Shown here in pieces: positions 52,574 to 61,270 of a DNA stretch of 64,000 nucleotides. Location: NCBI RefSeq assembly GCF_003751605.1, contig NZ_RJVJ01000002.1, positions 372,001-436,000 of the forward strand. The letters are read 5' to 3'. The position numbers and the translations under genes are program-made. Numbering within the stretch: the first letter of the stretch is position 1; every line of letters begins with the position of its first letter. Origin of the DNA: Kitasatospora cineracea. GTDB taxonomy: Bacteria > Actinomycetota > Actinomycetes > Streptomycetales > Streptomycetaceae. Under the pieces are notes generated by a model. The model worked only from the letters and a program-made list of their open reading frames with translations. It was not told the DNA's origin and did no database searches.

Positions 52574-53212
52574 TCAGTCGCCGAGGGCGAGTTTCGCACC
52601 GAAGCCGAGGACGGCGACGCCGGTGGCGCGGTCGAGCAGGCGGCGGACGGAGGGACGGCGCAGGCGGGTGCGCAGGGTGCGGGCGAAGGCGATCAGGGCG
52701 GCGGACCAGAGCAGGCCCTCGGCCACGTGGACGGAGGTGAGCAGGACGCCGGCCGCCAGGTGCGGGGCGCCGGCCGGGATGAACGGGGGCAGGACGGCGA
52801 TGTAGAAGACACCGACCTTGGGGTTGAGCAGGTTGGTGAGCGTCCCGCGCCGCCAGCCGGCCCACCAACCGCCGGGGCGCTCCGCGCTGTCCTCGTCGGC
52901 GGGGTGGTCCGGTTGCGGGCGGCGGCGGAGCATCTGCACGCCCATCCACAGCAGGTAGCAGACGCCCGCCCAGCGCAGCGTCTCGTAGGCGAGGCGGGAG
53001 GCGGTGAGCAGCACGCTGATCCCGGCGGCGGAGGCGGTGCCCCAGATCAGGGTGCCGGTCTGGACGCCGAGGACCACGCCCCACGCCTGGCGCCGCGGGC
53101 CGAGCACGGCGGTGCGCAGGATCAGCGCGGTGTCGAGGCCCGGGGTGAGCGTGAGCAGGCCCACCACCAGGGCGAAGGAGGCGAGCGGTCCGGCCATCGT
53201 CGTCAGGTCCAC
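52574..53212 (-). CDS. LysE/RhtB family exporter
   Basis: The 212-residue protein has six predicted membrane helices and the family motifs LTLTPGLDTALI near residue 20 and TNLLNPKVGVFYIAVLPPFI near residue 125. Such exporters expel amino acids or similar metabolites. GTG 53212 is preceded by TAGACT eight bases upstream, a likely leaderless promoter inside the 3' end of the next gene; ATG 53197 is an alternative start. Confidence 0.9.
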   Translation of the reverse strand: MDLTTMAGPLASFALVVGLLTLTPGLDTALILRTAVLGPRRQAWGVVLGVQTGTLIWGTASAAGISVLLTASRLAYETLRWAGVCYLLWMGVQMLRRRPQPDHPADEDSAERPGGWWAGWRRGTLTNLLNPKVGVFYIAVLPPFIPAGAPHLAAGVLLTSVHVAEGLLWSAALIAFARTLRTRLRRPSVRRLLDRATGVAVLGFGAKLALGD

Positions 53213-53223
53213 GGCGGGCCAGT

Positions 53224-54090
53224 CTACGAGCCCGCGGGGCGGCCGAACCGGGCCAGGCAGTGCCAGACCTGCTTGAGGTGCTGCGGGTCGTGCTGCCCGG
53301 TGCGGGCGGCGGCGCCGATCGCCGCCGGGTCGAGCACCCCGTCGCGGGCGATCGCGGCGGCGAGCGCGGTGACGTGCGGGCCGCGGTAGTCGGCGTGCCG
53401 GGGCAGGTCGGCGGCGGGGAGGCGGTGGCCGGGGTGCCATTCGACGGGGCAGGGCAGGGCGCGGGCGGCGGTCTCGACCTCGGTGCCGCGGTAGCACGGG
53501 TCGAGGACGAGGGCGGCGACGTGCGCGTCGAACCGGACGGGGCCGTGCAGGTGGGCCTCGATGCAGTCGTCCAGGGCGTCCTGCTCGTCGGCCTCGGCGA
53601 CCGCGAGCAGCGGCATGGCGTCGGCGGTGCCGAAGTCCTCGGGCTCGAAGACGCTGTCGGGGTAGCAGAAGGTGGCCCGGTGCAGGGTGCCGGGCATCAG
53701 CCGGAAGTGCGCGGATCCGAAGCGGGGGGCGCCGCCGTAGGGGCTGCGCCGGTAGTTGAGCGCGCCGTAGACGGGACGGCGCTCGGCCGGGGCCCCGTCG
53801 TAGGCGCCGCCGAAGATCCGGCTCTCCCACTTCCAGCGGTCGCCGCCGGGGTGGGCGGTGAGACCGCCGTTGCTGGTGCCGGTGCTGAACTGGGAGCGGT
53901 AGGCGCCGTCGCGGGCCATCGCGGCCAGGATGGGGATCCCGTCGGAACCGGTGCGGTCCGGGTGGAAGTTGAGCGTGACGTCGAGCCCGGCGGGCAGCGG
54001 GTCGCCGCTGCTGCGGGCGGCGACGTGCGAAAGGGCTGCGCGGGCTTCGGACGGCTGTTCCATGACGGGCAGTCTGCCCTGGTCAGGCAT
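53224..54090 (-). CDS. DUF3626 family protein
   Basis: The 288-residue protein shows the conserved DUF3626 segments LDVTLNFHPDR, YRSQFSTGTSNGGLTAHPGG, WESRIFGGAYDG, PRFGSAHFRL and FCYPDSVFEPEDFGT. The function is unknown; the pattern of conserved His, Asp, Arg and Glu suggests a catalytic or ADP-ribosyl-binding fold. ATG 54090 follows GGGAG and AAGGAG. It is followed closely by the LysE-type gene, with eleven bases between. Confidence 0.85.
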   Translation of the reverse strand: MPDQGRLPVMEQPSEARAALSHVAARSSGDPLPAGLDVTLNFHPDRTGSDGIPILAAMARDGAYRSQFSTGTSNGGLTAHPGGDRWKWESRIFGGAYDGAPAERRPVYGALNYRRSPYGGAPRFGSAHFRLMPGTLHRATFCYPDSVFEPEDFGTADAMPLLAVAEADEQDALDDCIEAHLHGPVRFDAHVAALVLDPCYRGTEVETAARALPCPVEWHPGHRLPAADLPRHADYRGPHVTALAAAIARDGVLDPAAIGAAARTGQHDPQHLKQVWHCLARFGRPAGS

Positions 54091-54169
54091 GCTCCCGCAG
54101 CTCCTTTTCCGGACCCGAGAGGCTGCGAAGCCTGGGAGGTGCAACCGGGGGCGCGGAAGGCTGCAAGGC

Positions 54170-54360
54170 CAGGGGCGCGGGGAACTGCGCGAAGGGGAAC
54201 GGGGCTTCGGAAAGATCCGGCTTCCCCCGGCACCCGGATCCTGGTCGCGGCCCCCTGCGGAGCGTGCCACCCCCAGCGGCTCCGCCCACCCGCAACCGGC
54301 TCTCCGTGCACGGATCTTGCCCGCGTGCCGTTCCCCTGCGCGCAGTTCCCCGCGCCCCTG
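54170..54360. repeat. Intergenic palindromic repeat element, copy 1
   Basis: Outer arms of 22 bases at 54170-54191 and 54339-54360 are exact reverse complements. The interior (about 54206-54325) is homologous, in inverted orientation, to 58165-58285. Text such as gcggggaactgcgcg and agcggctccgcccacc is typical of dispersed streptomycete intergenic repeats. Confidence 0.9.
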
Positions 54361-54374
54361 CTGTCGCAGGGTGT

Positions 54375-56108
54375 TCAGCCCGCGTTGATCCGGGCGGCCT
54401 TGCGCAGGAGGGCGGGGCTGAGGCGGCCGAGGAGGCGGGCGGCCTTGGCTTCGAAGGTGACGGGGACGACGGGCTTGCGGGTGCGGACGGCGCGGAGGAT
54501 CTCGGCGGCGACCTTCTCCGGGGGGAAGCCCCGGCGGGCGTAGAGCTTGGAGACCTTGGCCTGCTTGGCGGCGAGGGCGTCGTCGTCGAGGCCGGAGAAG
54601 GTGGTGGTGCGGGTGATGTTGGTGTTGACGATGCCGGGGCAGATGGTGGAGACGCCGATGCGGTGCGGGGCTAGTTCGGCGCGCAGGCAGTCGGAGAGCA
54701 TGAAGACGGCGGACTTGGAGGTGGCGTACGCGGCGAGCTGCTTGGCGGGCAGGTAGGCGGCGGCGGAGGCGAGGTTGACCAGGTGGCCCCCCGTACCGCG
54801 GTCGACCATGAGCCGGCCGAAGGCGCGGCAGCCGTGGATGACGCCCCACAGGTTGACGTCCAGGACGCGGCGCCACTCGTCCTCGGTGGTCTGCAGGAAG
54901 GTGCCGGAGTGGCCGATGCCGGCGTTGTTGACGACCACGTCGGGGACGCCGTGTTCGGTGGCGACCTGCTGGGCGAAGGCGTCGACGGCGGCGCCGTCGC
55001 TGACGTCGACCCGGTAGGCGGCGGCCTTGGTGCCGGAGAGTTCGCAGAGTTCGGCGGTGCGCTGGGCGGCGGGCAGGTCGCGGTCGCAGACCACGACCCG
55101 GGCGCCCGCGTCGGCGAAGGCGAGGGCGGTGGCCCGGCCGATGCCGCTGCCGCCGCCGGTGACGACGACCAGTTCGCCCGCGGTGGAGGGTTCCTGGCGG
55201 GCGGCGCCGTGGTCGCGGGCGGTGAAGTCGCGGACCAGGGCGGCGACGGTGGGGCCCTGTTCGAGCAGTGCGGACCAGTGGGTGGCGTTGAGGGTGCGGC
55301 GGGTGAGCCGGGGGACCCAGCGTTCCAGGCCCTCGGAGAGGAAGTCGGAGACGTAGTGGTCGCGTTGCAGGGTGATCAGCTGGACCGGTACTTCGGTGTG
55401 CCGTTCGCGCGGGGCCCGGACCCGGGGGCGCATGTTGGCCCGGTACAGCTCGATGCCGTGCACGGCGTCCTCGGCGAGGGTGGCCTGCGGGTGGCCGGGC
55501 CGGGGGCGGACGGCTTCCAGGTCGCGCAGGACGCGGGGCCAGAGCCGGGCCAGGCCGAGCTTCCAGGCGGCGGGGGCGAGGACGGGCAGTTGGAACAGCG
55601 CGATGTACCAGGAGTGGGCGCCCTGGCGCAGCAGTTGGGACAGGTGGCGGGGGGTGGGGCGGCGCAGCCGGTGCCGGATCCAGTACCCCATGTGGTCCAG
55701 GCAGGGGCCGGACATGGTGGTGTAGGAGGCGATCCGCCGGTACGCGCCGGGGGTGGTGACGGCCTCCCAGGACTGGACGCTGCCCCAGTCGTGCGCGACG
55801 ACGTGCACGGGGCGGTCGGGGCTGACGGCGTCGGCGACGGCGAACAGGTCCTCGCCGAGCAGTTCGAGCCGGTAGTCCTCGCGGGTGGCGGGCACGCCGG
55901 AGGCGCCGGAGCCGCGGGTGTCGTAGCGCACCACGTGGTGGTCGGCGGCCAGGTCGGCGGCGACGTCGTCCCAGACCGAGTGGTCGTCGGGGTAGCCGTG
56001 CACCAGGACGACCGTGGGGTCGGCGGGGTCGCCCTGCTCGTACACGGCGAGGGCGAGCCCGCCGGAGTCGACGGTGCGGCGGCGGGTGTCGGTGCGGCGG
56101 CCGGTCAT
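54375..56108 (-). CDS. EphD-like fusion of alpha/beta hydrolase and short-chain dehydrogenase
   Basis: Residues 1 to about 300 form an alpha/beta hydrolase of the epoxide hydrolase group (VVLVHGYPDDHSVWD, nucleophile in VHVVAHDWGSVQSW). Residues from about 313 form a short-chain dehydrogenase with TGGGSGIGRA, NNAGIGHSG and the catalytic Y-ATS-K near 458. The 577-residue layout is that of EphD of mycobacteria, which acts on oxygenated lipids. Its ATG overlaps the M24 gene stop by four bases. With the reductase in the operon it probably processes an oxidised hydrophobic substrate. Confidence 0.9.
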   Translation of the reverse strand: MTGRRTDTRRRTVDSGGLALAVYEQGDPADPTVVLVHGYPDDHSVWDDVAADLAADHHVVRYDTRGSGASGVPATREDYRLELLGEDLFAVADAVSPDRPVHVVAHDWGSVQSWEAVTTPGAYRRIASYTTMSGPCLDHMGYWIRHRLRRPTPRHLSQLLRQGAHSWYIALFQLPVLAPAAWKLGLARLWPRVLRDLEAVRPRPGHPQATLAEDAVHGIELYRANMRPRVRAPRERHTEVPVQLITLQRDHYVSDFLSEGLERWVPRLTRRTLNATHWSALLEQGPTVAALVRDFTARDHGAARQEPSTAGELVVVTGGGSGIGRATALAFADAGARVVVCDRDLPAAQRTAELCELSGTKAAAYRVDVSDGAAVDAFAQQVATEHGVPDVVVNNAGIGHSGTFLQTTEDEWRRVLDVNLWGVIHGCRAFGRLMVDRGTGGHLVNLASAAAYLPAKQLAAYATSKSAVFMLSDCLRAELAPHRIGVSTICPGIVNTNITRTTTFSGLDDDALAAKQAKVSKLYARRGFPPEKVAAEILRAVRTRKPVVPVTFEAKAARLLGRLSPALLRKAARINAG

Positions 56109-56947
56109 GCTGCGTCCTCCTGGAGTGCCCAGCGCCGCACGTGCGGCAGGTCGTCGTCGAGCCAGTACGCGTCCTCGTCGGTGACCACGAGGAGTTCCTC
56201 GAACTTGATGCCCACGTCGCGGAACCCGATGTGCGGTTCGACCGCCCACAGGCCGGGGGTCGGTGCGTGCCGGGAGGCCCGGCCGCCCGCCCACAGCGGG
56301 GACCTGCCCTCCAGGCGCTCCTTGACCAGTTCGCGTCCGAGGGTCTGCAGCGTACGCACTCCGAAGCCGAACAGGTTGACTCCGGCCGGACCGCGGGCGG
56401 TGTTCCTGGTCACCTGGTGGCCGATCACCCGGCCCGGGTAGACCTGGTGGCGGTTGTCGTAGCCGTGCGCGGCGAGTTGGGCGTCGACGGCGGCGTACAC
56501 CTCGGCGAGCGGCTTGCGGGCCCTGACCTCGCGCAGGATCAGGTCGCGGTAGGTCTTGAGGTCCTTGGCGAGCAGGTCCCAGACGGCGTTCTCGCCGACC
56601 TTGCCGCCGTAGCCGATGTCGGCGGTGTAGCCGTCCACCACCGGCGCGCAGTCCAGCACGTACGGCATGCCCTCGGTGAGCACCCGGGAGCCGGCGAAGA
56701 ACTGCAGCGGGGTGTGGAAGTGCCGGAACGCGGTGCGGTCGCCGAACCAGGCGAACGGCACGTGGAAGAAGTCCTGCACGCCGGCCTTCACCAGGCAGCG
56801 GCGCAGCTCGGCGGTGGCCTGACGCTCCGTCACGCCGGGTTCGATCCAGGCGGCGACCTGCTCGGCGCAGTGGTAGGACAGCTGCTGGACCTCCCGGAAC
56901 TTCGCCAGGTCGCGCTCGTCGTACGGAAATCGGGGCACCTTCGACAC
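56105..56947 (-). CDS. M24 family metallopeptidase-like protein
   Basis: The 280-residue protein has the pita-bread fold of M24 enzymes with apparent metal ligands: two Asp in LDCAPVVDGYTADIG, His in RVIGHQV, Glu in AVEPHIGF and Glu in IKFEELLVV. It may be an aminopeptidase or a creatinase-like hydrolase. It starts GTG with GGAGG six bases upstream, one base after the reductase stop, and overlaps the EphD-like gene, so it is the middle gene of a tight operon. Confidence 0.88.
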   Translation of the reverse strand: MSKVPRFPYDERDLAKFREVQQLSYHCAEQVAAWIEPGVTERQATAELRRCLVKAGVQDFFHVPFAWFGDRTAFRHFHTPLQFFAGSRVLTEGMPYVLDCAPVVDGYTADIGYGGKVGENAVWDLLAKDLKTYRDLILREVRARKPLAEVYAAVDAQLAAHGYDNRHQVYPGRVIGHQVTRNTARGPAGVNLFGFGVRTLQTLGRELVKERLEGRSPLWAGGRASRHAPTPGLWAVEPHIGFRDVGIKFEELLVVTDEDAYWLDDDLPHVRRWALQEDAA

Positions 56948-56948
56948 C

Positions 56949-58028
56949 TCACACCTCCAGGACGAGGGTCTCGCCCTCGGCGGCCCGGGACACGCACGGC
57001 AGCAGCAGGCCGGCGGCCCGCTGCTCGGCGGTCAGTCGGCGGTCGCGGTGCTCGGGCGTCCCGGCGGCGACCTTGAGCACGCAGGTGCCGCAGAAGCCCT
57101 GCTGGCACGAGTACGGCAGTTCCGGGCGCACCTCGCGGGCGACGTCCAGCGCGGAGCGGTCCGCCGGGACGGTCAGCGTCTCGTCGCCGACCCGGATCCG
57201 GAACGGGCGCCCGTCCAGGATCGGCGCGGCCCCGAACCGTTCGAAGTGCAGCGAGACGGCGGGCGAGGCGGGCAGCGCGCGCTGCACGGCCAGCAGCATC
57301 GGCGCCGGGCCGCACACGTACGCGGCAGCGCCCCGGGGCGCGTGCGCCAGCAGCTCGGCGGCGTCCGGCAGGCCGTGCTCGTCGTCGGTGCGGACGGTCA
57401 CCCGGGCCGGGTCGAGGGCGGTCAGCTCGGTGGTGAACGGGAGCGCCGCGGCGGTCCGGCCGGTGTGCACCAGGTGCCAGTCGACGCCCGCGTGCTGGGC
57501 GGCCCGGGCCATCGGCAGCAGCGGAGTGATGCCGATGCCGCCGGCCAGGAACAGCACCTTCTCCTCGCCGCAGAACGCGAAGCCGTTGCGCGGCCGGCGC
57601 ACCCGCAGCCGCACCCCGACGTGCAGTTCGTCGTGGATCTCCACCGATCCGCCGCCGCCGTCCGCGATCCGGCGCACCGCGACCCGGTAGGCGTGCCGGT
57701 CGGCCGGGTCCCCGCACAACGAGTAGTGGCGCTCGCGCCCCGACGGCAGCGTCAGCACGATCCGCGCCCCCGGCTGCCAGCCCGGCAGCATCCCGCCGGA
57801 CGGGTCGGCCAGCCGCAGCTCCACCACGTCCTCGGCGACCACCCGGTGCGACACCACCACCAGGTACAGCGGCGGCACCGGCCGGGCCTCCGCCCGCCGC
57901 GGACTCCGCCGCAGCCCTGGACTCCCCAGCGCGGGGCTGTACCAGTCGCCGAAGGCGGTCAGCCGGGCGAAGAAACGGTCGGCCCGCGGGCGTCCGTACA
58001 GGTCGGGGGGCGGGGTTTCGAGATCCAT
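56949..58028 (-). CDS. Ferredoxin reductase with C-terminal [2Fe-2S] domain (phthalate dioxygenase reductase type)
   Basis: The 359-residue flavoprotein has an FMN/FAD barrel (RHYSLCGDPADRH), an NAD-binding domain (VLFLAGGIGITPLLPM, AAYVCGPAPMLLAV) and a C-terminal plant-type ferredoxin with CQQGFCGTC and a final Cys in LLPCVSR. It delivers electrons from NAD(P)H to an oxygenase. No oxygenase is in the operon; the diiron-type protein at 58.4 kb is a nearby candidate. It is the first gene of the operon. Confidence 0.92.
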   Translation of the reverse strand: MDLETPPPDLYGRPRADRFFARLTAFGDWYSPALGSPGLRRSPRRAEARPVPPLYLVVVSHRVVAEDVVELRLADPSGGMLPGWQPGARIVLTLPSGRERHYSLCGDPADRHAYRVAVRRIADGGGGSVEIHDELHVGVRLRVRRPRNGFAFCGEEKVLFLAGGIGITPLLPMARAAQHAGVDWHLVHTGRTAAALPFTTELTALDPARVTVRTDDEHGLPDAAELLAHAPRGAAAYVCGPAPMLLAVQRALPASPAVSLHFERFGAAPILDGRPFRIRVGDETLTVPADRSALDVAREVRPELPYSCQQGFCGTCVLKVAAGTPEHRDRRLTAEQRAAGLLLPCVSRAAEGETLVLEV

Positions 58029-58130
58029 GGCGGGTGCGGGCTCCAGGGAGGGTGGGGTGCAGGACAGGAGGGCTACGAAAGCTGGAGGCTGCGGAAGCCG
58101 GGGGCTGCGGAAGCCGGGGGCTGCGAAGCC

Positions 58131-58320
58131 GGGGGCGCGGGGAACTGCGCGGTGGGGGACGGCAGGCGGGCAAGGTCCGTGGACGGAGAGCCGGTGGCAG
58201 GTGGGCGGAGCCGCTGGGGGTGACACGCTCCGCGGGGGGGCCGCGACCAGGATTCGGGGCCGGGGGATACCGGATCTTCCCGAAGTCCCGTTCCCCTGCG
58301 CGCAGTTCCCCGCGCCCCTG
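58131..58320. repeat. Intergenic palindromic repeat element, copy 2 (inverted)
   Basis: Twenty-base arms at 58132-58151 and 58299-58318 are exact reverse complements. The interior is the reverse complement of copy 1 with scattered differences. Upstream of it the text has a short direct repeat, ggctgcggaagccggg. It occupies most of 58029-58378, and I see no gene in that gap. Confidence 0.9.
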
Positions 58321-58378
58321 GCTTCGCAGCCGCTCGCGCCCCAGCCTCTCGGGTTGCGCCGGCCTCTCGCGGGAGCCC

Positions 58379-59272
58379 TCAGCGGGTGGCGGCGGCCTGC
58401 GCGGCCGGGGATTTGGCGAGGTAGGCGAGGGCCTGGGAGGAGCTGCCTTCGCGGGTGGGGTGGTAGCCGGGGCTGAAGTACCTGGCGGCGGAGCGCAGGA
58501 AGCGGGCGGGTTCGGGGAGGAGGCCGCGGCGGGCGGCGCGCTGGGCGTCGCGCCAGGTGGGGGCGAGGCGGCCGTCCAGGGTGGGGTCGGCGGCGAGCAT
58601 GAAGCGGGTGCCGCGGATCCAGAGGTGGACCAGGAGCGGGCCGGAGACGAACATGCCGCGGACGCGGCGCAGGTAGCCGGGGTCGAGGTGGCGCATCAGG
58701 TCGTAGGCGACGCTGCGGTGTTCGACTTCCTCGGCGCCGTGCCAGCGCAGCAGGTCGAGCATGGTGGGGTCGGCCTTGGCACGGTCGAGGCCGGGCGAGT
58801 TGAGGGCCCAGTTGCCGAGGAAGGCGGTGAAGTGCTCGATCGCGGCGACGAAGGCGACGCGTTCGATGACGTTCTCGCGGCGCCTACGGGCGGTCAGGCC
58901 GGGCTTGTCGCCGAGGACGCGGTGGAAGAGCCAGCTGATCTGCCGGACGTAGGGGCGCGGGTCGAGGCCCTGGCCGAGCAGGTGGTCGAGGACTTCCTGG
59001 TGGGCCTCGGCGTGGATGGCCTCCTGCCCGATGAAGCCGAGCACCTCTTCGCGCAGCTGTTCGTCGCGGATCAGCGGCAGCGCCTCCTTGAACACCTTGA
59101 CGAACCACCGCTCGCCCTCGGGCAGCAGCAGGTGCAGCACGTTGATGGTGTGGGTGGCCATCGGCTCGTCGGGGATCCAGTGCAGGGGCAGCTCGGACCA
59201 GTCGAAGTGCACGTCGCGCGGTTCGAGCACCAGGCTGTCGTGCACGGTGACGGGCGGGGTGGGGCGGGGCAT
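58379..59272 (-). CDS. Metal-dependent hydrolase-like diiron protein (PF10118)
   Basis: The 297-residue helical protein has the motif set of the PF10118 metal-dependent hydrolase family, including EGERWFVKVFKEALP, FIGQEAIHAEAHQEV, AIEHFTAFLG and WHGAEEVEHRSVAYDL. The repeated ExxH patterns are those of ferritin-like dimetal centres, so oxygen-dependent chemistry is plausible. ATG 59272 follows AGGAGG. It reads in the same direction as the reductase operon just downstream and may supply the oxygenase component; that is inference. Confidence 0.85.
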   Translation of the reverse strand: MPRPTPPVTVHDSLVLEPRDVHFDWSELPLHWIPDEPMATHTINVLHLLLPEGERWFVKVFKEALPLIRDEQLREEVLGFIGQEAIHAEAHQEVLDHLLGQGLDPRPYVRQISWLFHRVLGDKPGLTARRRRENVIERVAFVAAIEHFTAFLGNWALNSPGLDRAKADPTMLDLLRWHGAEEVEHRSVAYDLMRHLDPGYLRRVRGMFVSGPLLVHLWIRGTRFMLAADPTLDGRLAPTWRDAQRAARRGLLPEPARFLRSAARYFSPGYHPTREGSSSQALAYLAKSPAAQAAATR

Positions 59273-59338
59273 GGGTGCCTCCTGACACGCGGCGGACGAG
59301 GGGGCGGACCGGGGTGGGGGCCCGGCGGGCACACCGGC

Positions 59339-59367
59339 AAACTACTCGCGGGTAGCGGGTCGGACAA
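59339..59367 (-). promoter_or_regulatory. Promoter of the diiron-type gene
   Basis: On the minus strand TTGTCC, 17 bases, TAGTTT. An outer inverted repeat CTTAT-N14-ATAAG at 59382-59405 lies just upstream and may be an operator. Confidence 0.5.
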
Positions 59368-59442
59368 GGGTTTCGACCACTCTTATCAACATCGAGTCTA
59401 ATAAGCCGCCCGATCGGGTGACACCCCCCTCCGCGAACCCGC

Positions 59443-59472
59443 TTGTCCCGCCGCCCCGCGAACCGTCAGGCT
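59443..59472 (+). promoter_or_regulatory. Leaderless promoter of the 100-aa gene
   Basis: TTGTCC (-35), 18 bases, CAGGCT (-10), then seven bases to ATG 59480. Confidence 0.6.
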
Positions 59473-59479
59473 GGACCCC

Positions 59480-59782
59480 ATGCCCGGTCAGCACAGACGC
59501 AAACGCAGGCAGGAAGCAGCGCAACGGCGCCAGGCCGCGCAGTACGAGGGCTGGCAGTGGCACCCGCTGTACTCGACGCAGGACTACGCCGAGTTCACGG
59601 CGTACGTCCGCCGACTGCGGGCCGAGCGCACCCACGACGCGGAACGCCTGCGGCTGGACACGTTCTGCGGGCGGCTCACCCACCCGACGACCTACCGGAT
59701 CAGCGTGCTGATGCCGCCCGACGCCCCGCCAACGCCCGACGCCCCGCCACCGCCCGACGCCCCGCCCCCGGAGACCCCGTGA
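59480..59782 (+). CDS. Hypothetical basic protein with PDAPP repeats, 100 aa
   Basis: The protein begins with a very basic helix (HRRKRRQEAAQRRQAAQ), continues with an aromatic segment (WQWHPLYSTQDYAEFTAYVR) and ends with three PDAPP-type repeats. Its stop overlaps the next start by four bases (GTGA). I do not recognise the family. Confidence 0.65.
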   Translation: MPGQHRRKRRQEAAQRRQAAQYEGWQWHPLYSTQDYAEFTAYVRRLRAERTHDAERLRLDTFCGRLTHPTTYRISVLMPPDAPPTPDAPPPPDAPPPETP

Positions 59783-60324
59783 CCGACTCGCCCACCCCCC
59801 TCGTCCGCGCGCTGGTCGCGCACCCGGTGCTGGCCGCGCCCGCCTACCCGGCGCCGGACCACGCGCCCGCCGGCCCGGCCGAGCTGTTCACCGCCTGGCT
59901 GCTGGACGCGCTGGCCGCGGGCGTCCCGGACGCGCAGGTGCTGACGCTGGCCACGGTGGATGCCGAGGGGCGCCCGGACGCCCGGGTGCTCGTCCTGCGG
60001 GACGTCGAACCCGCCGCCGCGGCCTGGCACTTCTGGACCGAACCCGATTCCCCCAAGGCCCGCCAGTTCGCCGCCCGCCCGGACGCCGCACTGACCGTCT
60101 ACTGGCCGGCCCGCGGCCGCCAGGTCCGCCTGCGCGGCCCGGTCCGCCCCTCCCCCGGCTGCGCCACCCCCTCGCCCGACCTGCGCTGCTACGCCCTGCA
60201 CGCCGCCGAGGCCGAGTTCTGGCAGGCCGCCCCGGACCGGCATCACCTGCGCCGCCGCCACACCCGCACCGCCACCGGCTGGACGGACACCGGCTGGACC
60301 GGCACCCGGCTGCCGGCTAGCTGA
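59779..60324 (+). CDS. PNPOx-like pyridoxal 5'-phosphate synthase, internally shortened
   Basis: The first 115 residues follow the PdxH-like family (VLTLATVDAEGRPDARVLVLRD, WTEPDSPKARQFAARPDAAL, GRQVRLRGPV). About 50 residues that normally follow, carrying part of the FMN dimer interface, appear to be absent before the C-terminal pattern ALHAAEAEFWQAAPDRHHLRR. The reading frame is intact, so this is an in-frame deletion. It may be inactive or altered. The 3' end overlaps the convergent hydrolase by eight bases. Confidence 0.75.
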   Translation: MTDSPTPLVRALVAHPVLAAPAYPAPDHAPAGPAELFTAWLLDALAAGVPDAQVLTLATVDAEGRPDARVLVLRDVEPAAAAWHFWTEPDSPKARQFAARPDAALTVYWPARGRQVRLRGPVRPSPGCATPSPDLRCYALHAAEAEFWQAAPDRHHLRRRHTRTATGWTDTGWTGTRLPAS

Positions 60325-61264
60325 ACAGCCGCCGCAGCCAGTCCCGGCGGGCCGCGAGCGCCGTCCGGCTGACGGCGGCTCCGGGGGCCAGGGTGTCGAA
60401 GCCGTGCGGGGCGCCGGGCCAGACGTGCAGTTCGGCGTGGGCGCCGCTGCGCCACAGGATGTCGGCGTAGGCGGTGACCTCGTCGCGGAAGGTCTCGGCG
60501 GAGCCGACCTCCAGGTAGGCGGGCGGCAGGCCGGAGAGGTCGTGGGCCCGGGCGGGGGCGGCGTGCGGCGGGAGGTCGGGGGTGCCGTGCAGCGGGCCGA
60601 GGGCGGCCCGCCAGGCGGTGGCGTTGGAGACGGCGTCCCAGGTGTCGTGCCCGGCGGCCTGCCGGGCGGAGGCGGTGGCGCCCCGGTCGTCCAGCATCGG
60701 GCTGAGCAGCAGTTGGCCGGCCGGCACCGGCCCGCCCTCGTCGCGCAGCAGCAGGGCGAGTGCGGCGGCCAGGCCGCCGCCGGCGCTCTTGCCGGCCAGC
60801 ACGATCCGGTCCGGGTCGATCCGCAGCCGTCCGGCGTGCGCGGCCGCCCAGCGCAGGGCGGTGCGGCAGGCGTGCAGCGGGGCCGGGTAGCGGGCGGCGG
60901 GGGCGAGCGGGTACTCGACGGAGAGCACGGCCAGGCCGAGCGGCTCGGCCAGCTCGCGCAGCACCCGCGGCAGGACGGCGTGCGCGTTGCCGCCGATCAG
61001 CCCGCCGCCGTGCAGGTAGAGCAGGGCCGGGAGCACTCCGGCCGCCGCGGCCGGGCGGCCGTGGACGACCGGGACGCCGTCGGCGTCGTGCTCGGCGGCC
61101 GCGAACCGTCCGCCGTCGGCGAGTTGCCGCAGGGTCGGGCGGGGCCGCCGGGCGGCGTCGTGCCGCTGCCACTGCGTCAGGTCCTCGGGCGTCAGCGGGG
61201 CGGGCACGCCGCCCCGGGCGGCCAGCGCCGCGGCCAGCTCCGCGTCCAGGTGGGGCTTGTGCAC
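60317..61264 (-). CDS. Alpha/beta hydrolase, hormone-sensitive lipase type esterase
   Basis: The 315-residue protein has the HSL-family oxyanion motif YLHGGG near residue 85, the nucleophile motif AGKSAGGGLA near residue 158 (GKSAGG in place of GDSAGG), and acid/base segments SAETFRDEV and APHGFDTL. It hydrolyses short-chain esters. GTG 61264 lies six bases after the DUF6193 stop, so it is probably translated by coupling. Confidence 0.9.
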   Translation of the reverse strand: MHKPHLDAELAAALAARGGVPAPLTPEDLTQWQRHDAARRPRPTLRQLADGGRFAAAEHDADGVPVVHGRPAAAAGVLPALLYLHGGGLIGGNAHAVLPRVLRELAEPLGLAVLSVEYPLAPAARYPAPLHACRTALRWAAAHAGRLRIDPDRIVLAGKSAGGGLAAALALLLRDEGGPVPAGQLLLSPMLDDRGATASARQAAGHDTWDAVSNATAWRAALGPLHGTPDLPPHAAPARAHDLSGLPPAYLEVGSAETFRDEVTAYADILWRSGAHAELHVWPGAPHGFDTLAPGAAVSRTALAARRDWLRRLFS

Positions 61265-61270
61265 GGGGGC

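Noticed and set aside
54375..56108. EphD-like gene as two genes wrongly fused
   Set aside because: The frame is continuous, and the hydrolase-dehydrogenase fusion is the known EphD architecture.
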